This document shows, piece by piece, positions 1 to 7,757 of a stretch of DNA of 25,878 bases. The stretch is from JAZFYD01 sp036443405. GTDB taxonomy: Bacteria; Planctomycetota; PLA2. How positions within the stretch are numbered: position 1 is the first letter of the stretch; every line of letters starts with the position of its first letter. The notes under the pieces were generated by a model. It was given only the letters and a program-made list of their open reading frames with translations, was not told the DNA's origin and ran no database searches. The position numbers were made by a program, and so were the translations under genes. The stretch lies in the NCBI GenBank assembly GCA_036443405.1, contig JAZFYD010000147.1, forward strand, positions 1 through 25,878, given 5' to 3'.

Positions 1-2
1 TC

Positions 3-227
3 GAGTCCTACCCGGAGGTGTCGCCGGAGCACGGCCCGGAGATCTACTTCACGCTGCGGAGCGTTTTCGGGGAAGACGACCGCGGACTCCGGTACCTGGG
101 CGTGGCACGCGACATGGTCGCCTCCCGCTCAGGCGCGATGCGCAACGAGTCGGACCGCGAGCACTACCTCACCAACTGGCCCTCGAACGAGATCATCGAG
201 GAAGCGCGCAGGTCATTGGGTCGTTGA
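3..227 (+). CDS. C-terminal fragment of an unknown protein (5' end outside window)
   Basis: The reading frame is open from base 3 to a TGA at 225-227 and gives 74 residues. A GTG at 18 lies inside the frame, but the frame continues upstream to the window edge, so this is most likely the tail of a longer gene and not a small ORF. The visible tail is charged and soluble, with no membrane segment, cysteine motif or repeat. I do not recognise the family. Real-gene status is supported by the normal residue composition and by a terminator-like hairpin shortly downstream (261-290). Confidence 0.55.
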   Translation, partial: ESYPEVSPEHGPEIYFTLRSVFGEDDRGLRYLGVARDMVASRSGAMRNESDREHYLTNWPSNEIIEEARRSLGR

Positions 228-252
228 GTCTGGGCCGCTGACCGCGATTCTC

Positions 253-290
253 AAAAAGACAGCGGGCCGGAGCTTGGATCCCGACCCGCT
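253..290 (-). terminator. Intrinsic terminator of the PEP-CTERM gene, possibly bidirectional
   Basis: Bases 261-270 and 281-290 form an inverted repeat pairing at 9 of 10 positions (AGCGGG core) around a 10-nt loop. Read on the minus strand the stem is followed by GTCTTTTTG, a proper U-tract, about 35 nt after the stop of the gene ending at 324. On the plus strand the same stem is followed by ATCCGTTTTG, so it may also stop transcription of the gene ending at 227. Confidence 0.75.
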
Positions 291-323
291 ATCCGTTTTG
301 AAACGGTTGGTCTTGTTGTCGAG

Positions 324-1115
324 TTACGCGACCCGCTTGCGCCGCCACGCGGCACCGGCCGCCGCACCTGCGACGAGCAACAGCGTGGCCGGCTCTGGAA
401 TCGGGGCCGGCGGCGGCAGTATCGCTGCCGGCGGGTCGCCGCCGATGGCGCTGGGACCGACGCCGCCGCCCGGGGGCCCGGAGCTCGCCGCCACGGGACC
501 GGAATAACTCACGAAGCCGTACATCGACCCTCCACCAGCGGTGAGGATTTCGAAGTCCGCCATGCCCGCGAACACCGGGAACGTAAATCCGAAGATGTTC
601 TCACCGCCCATGGTGGCCGCCATTACGCCAACGGGAATGTCGAAATCTTCCGGTCCGTCGTCCGCGAGACCACCCGCACCCCAGAACGCGGCGGACGCAA
701 CGGTCCCGGCAACACCACCGCCGAGCAATCCGCCCAGGCCCATCGCGGCCGTGGTCAGCGAGGCTTGGAAGGCGTTTGGGTCACTGAGCGCGCCGGGCGT
801 TCCGACCAGAAGATGGTCCCCCGAGCCGCTAGTGGCCCAGCCGAGCATGAAGAACTCGCTGCCGGATGCCACCGTGTCGAATACCGCGCCGGCCCCAGCC
901 GCTGGGAAGTCGCTGACGGTCAGGCCGCTGGGGAAATCGCTACCAGCGTCAAACGCGGCGAACTTGGTGACGATGTAGCTGTCGCTCGCACCCGTGAAGG
1001 CACCGCCGCCCGCGAACACCGCGTAGAGTTCGCCACCGGTGATCGGGTCCGCGCTCGCGACTCCAGCCGAAAGAACCAACGCCATCAAAACGCCGAGCGA
1101 ACGTGTCATTCTCAT
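324..1115 (-). CDS. PEP-CTERM sorted secreted protein
   Basis: A 263-residue exported protein. The start chosen is the ATG at 1115: it has a GGAGAG Shine-Dalgarno about 7 nt upstream and begins directly with a signal peptide (MRMTRSLG, then a hydrophobic stretch, then ASA/DP). The open frame runs 36 codons further upstream but that part does not look like protein. The mature part is rich in Gly, Ala, Ser and Phe and has no recognised catalytic motif. The C-terminus carries a classical PEP-CTERM signal: Pro-Glu-Pro near residues 240-242, a small-residue hydrophobic helix, then RRKR at the end. In known systems an exosortase cleaves this signal and the protein is exported, often in EPS-producing bacteria. 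No exosortase is seen in the window. The specific role is unknown. Confidence 0.85.
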   Translation of the reverse strand: MRMTRSLGVLMALVLSAGVASADPITGGELYAVFAGGGAFTGASDSYIVTKFAAFDAGSDFPSGLTVSDFPAAGAGAVFDTVASGSEFFMLGWATSGSGDHLLVGTPGALSDPNAFQASLTTAAMGLGGLLGGGVAGTVASAAFWGAGGLADDGPEDFDIPVGVMAATMGGENIFGFTFPVFAGMADFEILTAGGGSMYGFVSYSGPVAASSGPPGGGVGPSAIGGDPPAAILPPPAPIPEPATLLLVAGAAAGAAWRRKRVA

Positions 1116-1181
1116 GTTGTTCTCTCCACTCCGTTTACCCATGCGGCCTCGAGCCTCAGAACGAGGTGTCCGCGACCAAGA

Positions 1182-1190
1182 ACCGTAGCA
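1182..1190 (-). promoter_or_regulatory. Possible extended -10 of the PEP-CTERM gene
   Basis: On the minus strand TGCTACGGT lies about 66 nt before the ATG at 1115. It matches TGN-TANNNT and would give a leader of about 60 nt, which fits this gene having a clear Shine-Dalgarno. No convincing -35 is seen at 17 nt. Confidence 0.3.
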
Positions 1191-1398
1191 AGCCGCGGCC
1201 GGCGCCGTCCATCCACAAAACACTCCAAACGGCCCAGACTGGCTCGTTTCGCGAATGTTGAACGAGTTGTTTGAGCACCCGCGCCATCAACGGCGAGGTC
1301 TGATGCGTTCGGATTCCGCGCGTGCGCTCGAATCGCAGCACGGATGTCTCGATCCCCGAACATTCGATGCCGCGATCCCCCTCGCTGGCCATGGGGGG

Positions 1399-1404
1399 TA
1401 TCTT
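1399..1404 (+). promoter_or_regulatory. -10-like hexamer TATCTT 7 nt before the dbpA start
   Basis: TATCTT is followed by GCCGCCA and then the ATG at 1412. A transcript from this element would begin at or next to the start codon, that is, be leaderless. No Shine-Dalgarno is seen. The same geometry recurs at seven other genes in the window, which is the main reason to take it seriously. Confidence 0.45.
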
Positions 1405-1411
1405 GCCGCCA

Positions 1412-2803
<1,392 letters not shown>

Positions 2804-2824
<21 letters not shown>

Positions 2825-3358
2825 CGCGGTGGGGGCGGGCGGGGCGGTGTCCTGATCTGCGTCGGTCTGGCGGACGGTTTCGCGGATCTTCAACACGACA
2901 CGGTTGCGCCCGACGACATCCCGTCGAAACCCAAGAGGGAGGTCCATCCACTGTTGTTCCTGTTCCGCATACTCCAGCGTAATTGACGAAACGCCGGCGG
3001 CGCCGTCGCTAAGCTGCAACCAGAACAACAACTCTCCGACCCGATGCGCGGGCTCGCGGACGTGAAAGAGCATCCTCCCACTCAGATCCGGTTCGGCGAA
3101 CTCCAGGCGGAGCAGTTCCATGGAGCCATCGCGTGCCGAGCGCACGAGAATCGCCTCGCGACCTTGAACGCGAAACAGAAGTGTGCCCCCGACTCCGTCG
3201 GACCACCATTCGCCCGCTGAAAGGCCTAGCAAGAATGAGTCGAGTGACGAATCGCAGCCGCACGAGACGCCTTGCGTGCAGCTCGCAAATAGCAGTGGCG
3301 CAACCACTAGCGCCACAGCCCGCACCCATGATCCGATGGCTCGTCGCCCTTCTCTCAC
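2804..3358 (-). CDS. Small lipoprotein of unknown function
   Basis: A 184-residue predicted lipoprotein. From the GTG at 3358 the N-terminus is MREGRRAIGS, then a hydrophobic core, then the lipobox LFASC with Cys27 as the lipidated residue. Three more cysteines follow closely (SCGC region), then a beta-rich soluble domain with no recognised motif and a low-complexity Pro/Ala tail. The frame is open to a GTG at 3385, an alternative start. I prefer 3358 because a TACGGT hexamer lies 6 nt upstream, as in other genes here, and because the signal peptide is then of normal length. The gene converges on dbpA and overlaps its 3' end by 21 nt. Function is unknown and no family was recognised. Confidence 0.7.
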
Positions 3359-3364
3359 CACCCC

Positions 3365-3370
3365 ACCGTA
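3365..3370 (-). promoter_or_regulatory. -10-like hexamer TACGGT 6 nt before the lipoprotein start
   Basis: On the minus strand TACGGT is followed by GGGGTG and then the GTG at 3358. The element supports that start and a leaderless or near-leaderless transcript. If the GTG at 3385 were the true start the element would be inside the gene. Confidence 0.35.
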
Positions 3371-3403
3371 GCGGAGTTTTGGCACGCTGCCGGGCCCGAA
3401 CGA

Positions 3404-6034
3404 TCAGTGCAACCGATAAGCCGATTCCGCCGGCTTGACATGACGCGCCAGCCACAGCGGGCGGCGGAGGTCGCCGGTCGGGGGACGCGTCCAGCTGCGC
3501 CACTTCTCGTAGACCTCGCGGGCCTTCTTTCGGTCGACGGCAATGTCGCCGAAGCGGTCGCCGGGTTGGCTGCGGCGCACGAACACCGCCTGGTGCCAGC
3601 AGTGCATGCCGCTGATCGGATCGGGGTGCACCGGGAACGTGATGTTCTGGTGCACGCCGGATTCGGACCACCAACCGAGCCCGCCGTCCCCGGCGTCTTC
3701 ACCGACGCGGCGCCACCGCCAGACATCGCCTTCGACGGTCTGATCCACCAGCGCGCTCGAGAAGTTCTCCGGCGTGTCCTCGGGGTCCCCCGCGCGGTGC
3801 CACCGTCCAAGGTGATGGCTGCACGCGACGATGCCCGGCGGAATGCCCTCGGTGATGAACGGCCGTAGCACGAAGTACCCGATCTCCGTTTCGACACGCA
3901 GCAGGTCATTCTCGGTCGCGTCGAGCCGGCTCGCATCCTCGGGATGAATCCACAGAGGGTTCTTGTGGCTGATCTCATACAACCACTGCGAGTTGGCCGA
4001 ACGCGAGTGGATCAACGTCGGCAACCGGAACGTCGGCACCAACACCATCTGGCCGGGCTCGAGCGCGGTCTTCGCGACGTGGCTTTCGATGCTCGCGGGC
4101 ATGGATTGTTCCGACCAGCCCCAGTCCACCATCGTCGACGAGAAGATCTCGATCTTTCCGCTCGGTGTCTTCAGCGGCTCGCGCTCGTGCAGCTTGTACA
4201 CGTCGCGCTTCACCTCGAACGCACCGTAGCGGCGCATGTATGCAAGCGCTGTAAGGCCTTCCTTTTGGGCGGCTTCGGGCAGCCCCGGTACCGAGTTTTC
4301 GAAGATCCAGCGATAGTGCTCGTCGATCGTGATCTTCTCGCCCGGCCGGTACGGGGACTCGAAGTGCTTGCGCACGCCAAGCGAGCCGTCGGGATCCGCG
4401 CGCCACGATAGCTCGTGGAAGAACTCCTCCTCCTCCCACACCTCGCCGGGATTCGCCTGCCACGTGTACTCGAACTTCTCGCCGTCGCGCTCCCTGAGCA
4501 CGCGATGAATCGGCTGGCGAAACCCGATCCACGCGCCCGCGTGCGTCTCGGTGCTCATGATGTCGTGGCGCTCGGGGGAGAGCCCCATCGGCAACACGTA
4601 GTCCGCATAGCGCGCGGTCTCGTTCCACGTCGGCGTGAGCGCGACGTGGCAGCCGATGCGCTTTTCGTCGGACAGCAACTCGATCCACGCGGTACCGTCG
4701 GGGTAGGTCCACACCGGGTTGAACACGCGCGAGAAGTAGAGGTCAACGGGCTCGTCCTCGGTCACGAGATACGGCAACAACGGGCTCATCTCGTGCATCG
4801 CCAGCGGATAGTCCCGCGGGTAGAGGTGCTCGTTCCACACCTCTTGCGGCGGCGGCGACAGGTGCGTCTTGGGTTTGAACTTGTGCCAGCCGGCGGGCGA
4901 GGTGCCGCCCTTCGTACCGAGCGACCCCGTCAACACCACGAGAAACTCGAGCGCGCGCGCAACCTGCCAACCGCCGAGGTTGCCCGTCGCCGGCCCGCGC
5001 CACACGTGGCTTGCGAGTTGGTCGCCGGACTCCGCGATCCATTCGGCGGCCTGCAGCAGCTTGGTCTTTCCGACGCCGCTCTCTTTCTCGGCGCGATCGA
5101 ACGTGTATTCGGCGTAGTGGTTTTTCAACGCGGCGATGAACCGGTCGAAGTCCTCCGGCGCGTCCGGTTCGAGGTGCTTCAGCGTCTCGGGCCAGTTGGC
5201 GTAGTCCCGCAAGAGCGCTTCGTCGAACTTGCCGGTCGTAAGCAGGTGGTGCGCGATCGCGAGCAGCACCGTCGTTTCGCTGCCCGGCCACGTCGGCAGC
5301 CAGAGGTGCGCTTTCGCCGCGGTGTTGGAGAGCCGCGGGTCCATCACGATCAGCTTCGCGCCGTCGTGCACCCCCTCGGTGATGCGTTGCGCGTGCGGGT
5401 TGAAGTAGTGCCCCGTTTCCAGGTGCGACGACAACAACAAGACGCACTTCGCGTTCGCAAAGTCCGGCGACGGCCGGTCGCCACCGCACATCACCGTGTA
5501 CCCGAGGCGCGCGGCGCTCGAACACACGTTGGTGTGGCTGTTGTGACCGTCCACGCCCCACGTCTTGAGGATGGTCTCCATCGTGCCGTCGTGGCCCGGC
5601 CGCCCGACGTGATACATCACCTCGGTCAGGCGCTTCTCGGTCAGCGCGCGATTCAGCCGGCCGGAAAGCGCCTCGAGCACCTCCTCCCAGGACACACGCT
5701 CGAACTTGCCGCCGCCGCGTTCGCCGACCCGTTTGAGCGGATACAGGATGCGCTGCGGGTCGTTGATCTGGTTGTGGGTCGCCGGCCCTTTCGCGCAAAC
5801 GCGGCCGCGGCTGCCCGGGTGCACCGGGTTGCCCTCGAAGCGTTTGACCTCGCCGTTTTCCTTGTCGACGTACGCCAGGAGCCCGCACGCCGACTCGCAG
5901 TTGAAACAGATCGTCGGCACGAGCCGGTACACGCGCTTCTTGCGCTCGGGCCACGCCTTCGCGTCGTACTCCTCCCAGTGATCCCAGTGCTCCGGCGGCG
6001 GCGCGGACGTGATCTGGTCGGGCAGGTACTTCAT
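3404..6034 (-). CDS. Molybdopterin oxidoreductase catalytic subunit (CISM / DMSO-reductase superfamily), no Tat signal
   Basis: An 876-residue Mo/W-bisPGD oxidoreductase. Cys43, Cys46, Cys50 and Cys80 form the N-terminal [4Fe-4S] motif, followed by the family's RVCAKG segment. Cys171 (NVCSSAARLGY) is the likely molybdenum ligand. The C-terminal third contains the dinucleotide-binding domain (from about LVPTFRLPTLIHSRS) and a His/Trp-rich tail with SGMHCWHQ. The N-terminus (MKYLPDQITS) has no twin-arginine signal, so the enzyme should stay in the cytoplasm. The start is the ATG at 6034, overlapping the upstream stop as ATGA and preceded by AGGAGG. The partner gene encodes fused iron-sulfur and membrane subunits, so electrons should pass to or from the quinone pool. 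Tat-less complexes of this form include the sulfite dehydrogenase SoeABC. Substrate cannot be read from sequence; sulfur oxyanions are a guess. The open frame extends upstream to 7087 but only as a shadow of the next gene. Confidence 0.9.
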   Translation of the reverse strand: MKYLPDQITSAPPPEHWDHWEEYDAKAWPERKKRVYRLVPTICFNCESACGLLAYVDKENGEVKRFEGNPVHPGSRGRVCAKGPATHNQINDPQRILYPLKRVGERGGGKFERVSWEEVLEALSGRLNRALTEKRLTEVMYHVGRPGHDGTMETILKTWGVDGHNSHTNVCSSAARLGYTVMCGGDRPSPDFANAKCVLLLSSHLETGHYFNPHAQRITEGVHDGAKLIVMDPRLSNTAAKAHLWLPTWPGSETTVLLAIAHHLLTTGKFDEALLRDYANWPETLKHLEPDAPEDFDRFIAALKNHYAEYTFDRAEKESGVGKTKLLQAAEWIAESGDQLASHVWRGPATGNLGGWQVARALEFLVVLTGSLGTKGGTSPAGWHKFKPKTHLSPPPQEVWNEHLYPRDYPLAMHEMSPLLPYLVTEDEPVDLYFSRVFNPVWTYPDGTAWIELLSDEKRIGCHVALTPTWNETARYADYVLPMGLSPERHDIMSTETHAGAWIGFRQPIHRVLRERDGEKFEYTWQANPGEVWEEEEFFHELSWRADPDGSLGVRKHFESPYRPGEKITIDEHYRWIFENSVPGLPEAAQKEGLTALAYMRRYGAFEVKRDVYKLHEREPLKTPSGKIEIFSSTMVDWGWSEQSMPASIESHVAKTALEPGQMVLVPTFRLPTLIHSRSANSQWLYEISHKNPLWIHPEDASRLDATENDLLRVETEIGYFVLRPFITEGIPPGIVACSHHLGRWHRAGDPEDTPENFSSALVDQTVEGDVWRWRRVGEDAGDGGLGWWSESGVHQNITFPVHPDPISGMHCWHQAVFVRRSQPGDRFGDIAVDRKKAREVYEKWRSWTRPPTGDLRRPLWLARHVKPAESAYRLH

Positions 6035-7431
6035 GACAGCGCGACCTCCTGGCCGGCCTTGACGTAGACCCAGTCGAGGAATGCGAACGCGCCGAGAACG
6101 AGCGGCGGATAGAAGATCGCTGTTACGGCGAGCAGCACGCCGCCCCAGTACGCCGGGTGGTGGACCATGTAGCGATGCGCCTGGCGCGCGGCCTCGGTGG
6201 TCGGCTTCAGGAAGTGCGCGAAGATGGTGACGGCGAGATAAGCAAGCGCCCAGATCGGCGATCGGTCGCCCGCGTACCAACTCACAGCCGAGCCGGCGGC
6301 GAACGCCTGCACGATGAGTACGAGCATCAGCGAGCGGTCCTCCGCCCAGAGCTCGCGGCCGCGCGCCTGCCAGAACAGGAACGCGGTGTACGCCGACGTC
6401 GCAAGCGCGACGAGGATCGTGAACACCGAGAAGATGAACGCGCCCACCGGGATGCCGTCGGTCGGCGGATCGAATGGCCGCAGCGCCCACAGCAAACTCA
6501 CGGCGGCGTGCGCTCCGAGTACGTACCCGCCGCGAACGAGCCACGACTTCTGGTTGCCCTTGGTCAGCAGGTACCAAAACCGTGCGGGTTTGTGCAGATC
6601 GCTGATCAGGAGGAACATCGTCACGGCGTTCATCGCGAGCGCGAGCAGCGCGAACGCCCGATCGAAACCGGCATCCACCCCCGCGCCCCAAAACTGCAAC
6701 ACGGCGGCGATGAGCGCGCCCGACGCGACCGCCTTGGTCACCATGTAGGCCGCGATCTTGTTGCCCCAGGGACGCGCGCGCGGAACGTCGTACACCGCGC
6801 GGGCCTCGGCGTTGCCCGGCGCCGGCATCGGATCGGGCACCTGAGCGTGGCTCATGGTGCGCGTACCGTCCACCGCGAGCGGGTCCAGGGCGAGCGGGTC
6901 CACCCCCAAATAGAACGTCTGAGGTTTGGTGCCGCGGTCGGGTTTGCGAACGACCGCCTTGCGCTCGCCCAGCTCGGTGCGGATGTCGGGGTCGTCGAGA
7001 TCGACTACGTTGATGGCCTGCACGGGGCAGACAGAGACGCACGCCGGCGCCAGATCCACCTCCATGCGGTGCGCGCAGAAGTGGCATTTCGCGGCGGTGC
7101 CCTCATCGGGGTCGATGTAGATGGCGTCATACGGGCACGCCTGGAGACAGGACGCGCAGCCGATGCAGCGCGAGTGGTCCAGATCGACGATGCCGTCGGG
7201 ACGCTTGTGGAGCGCGACGGTCGGGCAAATCTCGATGCACGGCGCGTCCTCGCAGTGGTTGCAACGCAACACGGCGGCGGATCGCGAAGTCTCGGGAAAC
7301 TGCCCGTGCTCGATCCACTTCACCCAGGTCCGAAACGCCCCGAGGGGCACCTCGTTTTCCTGTTTGCAGGCGACCGTGCACGCGTGGCATCCGATGCAGG
7401 AGTCCTGATCGAGGACAAAGCCCCAGCGCAT
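6031..7431 (-). CDS. Fused four-cluster ferredoxin (B) and NrfD/DmsC-like membrane anchor (C) subunit
   Basis: A 466-residue fusion. Residues 1-140 are a DmsB/PsrB/NrfC-type ferredoxin with sixteen cysteines in four groups: 12/15/18/22, 57/60/65/69, 89/92/95/99 and 116/119/131/135, enough for four [4Fe-4S] clusters. A ~75-residue linker follows, then about eight membrane helices from residue 225 to the C-terminus, containing DLHKPARFWYLLTKGNQKSW, which resembles the NrfD/PsrC quinone-site region. Together with the downstream catalytic subunit (4-nt ATGA overlap) it forms a complete CISM enzyme encoded by two genes in place of three. The start is the ATG at 7431, preceded at 8 nt by TAAACT and with no Shine-Dalgarno; an in-frame GTG 18 nt upstream is the alternative. 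The frame stays open to 7770 but that portion is repeat-derived and not protein-like. Confidence 0.88.
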   Translation of the reverse strand: MRWGFVLDQDSCIGCHACTVACKQENEVPLGAFRTWVKWIEHGQFPETSRSAAVLRCNHCEDAPCIEICPTVALHKRPDGIVDLDHSRCIGCASCLQACPYDAIYIDPDEGTAAKCHFCAHRMEVDLAPACVSVCPVQAINVVDLDDPDIRTELGERKAVVRKPDRGTKPQTFYLGVDPLALDPLAVDGTRTMSHAQVPDPMPAPGNAEARAVYDVPRARPWGNKIAAYMVTKAVASGALIAAVLQFWGAGVDAGFDRAFALLALAMNAVTMFLLISDLHKPARFWYLLTKGNQKSWLVRGGYVLGAHAAVSLLWALRPFDPPTDGIPVGAFIFSVFTILVALATSAYTAFLFWQARGRELWAEDRSLMLVLIVQAFAAGSAVSWYAGDRSPIWALAYLAVTIFAHFLKPTTEAARQAHRYMVHHPAYWGGVLLAVTAIFYPPLVLGAFAFLDWVYVKAGQEVALS

Positions 7432-7439
7432 GGCGCGAG

Positions 7440-7448
7440 AGTTTATCA
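7440..7448 (-). promoter_or_regulatory. Extended -10 TGATAAACT of the molybdoenzyme operon
   Basis: On the minus strand TGA-TAAACT is followed by 8 nt and the ATG at 7431, placing the expected transcription start at the start codon. No Shine-Dalgarno lies between them. The perfect 6-bp inverted repeat at 7454-7468 sits where the -35 region would be. Confidence 0.5.
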
Positions 7449-7453
7449 CCGCC

Positions 7454-7468
7454 GCCCCTGGAAGGGGC
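7454..7468. promoter_or_regulatory. Inverted repeat GCCCCT-GGA-AGGGGC, possible operator
   Basis: A perfect 6-bp inverted repeat with a 3-nt centre overlaps the -35 position of the molybdoenzyme promoter. A second perfect palindrome, GTGCCGCGGCAC, is at 7479-7490. Either could bind a regulator; nothing identifies one. Confidence 0.25.
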
Positions 7469-7539
7469 ATTGGGGGGCGTGCCGCGGCACACCCAGTCGG
7501 ACTTGCTCCACCTTTTCCTTGCCCGTGTCCGTGTCCTCG

Positions 7540-7685
7540 CCCTTGAACTTGCCCTTGTCCTAGACCCTTTGCACTCGACCCTTTCTTCCTGCCCCTTTTC
7601 CTTGTCCATTCGCAAAAGGCAAGGGGGGAGGGGCATAGGAAAAGTGCAAAGGGCCGAGGGTCCAGGACAAGGGCAAGTTCAAGGG
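7540..7685. repeat. Long imperfect palindrome with hexamer-phased arms
   Basis: The outer arms 7540-7568 and 7657-7685 are reverse complements at 28 of 29 positions. Pairing continues inward: 7565-7575 with 7643-7653 (11 of 11, after a short bulge), and 7586-7606 partly with 7618-7642, leaving a loop near 7607-7617. The right arm and the flank of the left arm consist of loosely repeated 6-nt units of the type GGNCAA (or its complement), extending left to about 7510. The whole 7432-7757 stretch between the divergent genes holds this palindrome, two smaller palindromes and the promoters; I see no gene in it. No target-site duplication or transposase is visible. Confidence 0.7.
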
Positions 7686-7724
7686 GCGGAACTCGAGTGT
7701 GCTGCGCCCTGTTGACCCTCTCGC

Positions 7725-7730
7725 TAGAAT
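7725..7730 (+). promoter_or_regulatory. Possible -10 (TAGAAT) of the dehydrogenase/hydratase gene
   Basis: TAGAAT differs from TATAAT at one position and lies 27 nt before the ATG at 7758, giving a ~20-nt leader that contains GGAGGA at 7743-7748. No -35 is seen at normal spacing. Confidence 0.35.
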
Positions 7731-7757
7731 GCGTGGTTCCCCGGAGGATCCACCAAG

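Noticed and set aside
6031..6034. Selenocysteine (TGA recoding) in the molybdoenzyme operon, given the possible selenate importer
   Set aside because: The TGA here is a normal stop overlapping the next ATG, and the candidate Mo-ligand position in the catalytic subunit is encoded as cysteine.
4415..6067. 550-residue open frame antisense to the molybdoenzyme gene
   Set aside because: Lies entirely opposite a gene with clear cysteine motifs; translation is Arg/Val/His-rich and has no recognisable domain.
6035..7087. Upstream extension of the molybdoenzyme frame (1227 residues in total)
   Set aside because: The extra part is the shifted frame of the fusion gene; the ATGA overlap with AGGAGG at 6034 gives a normal start.
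6157..7563. 468-residue open frame antisense to the FeS/NrfD fusion
   Set aside because: Shadow of the real gene with Arg/His/Val-rich composition and no membrane or motif pattern.
7712..7730. TTGACC followed by TAGAAT as a promoter pair
   Set aside because: Only 7 nt lie between them, far below the 16-18 nt needed, so TTGACC cannot be the -35 for this -10.
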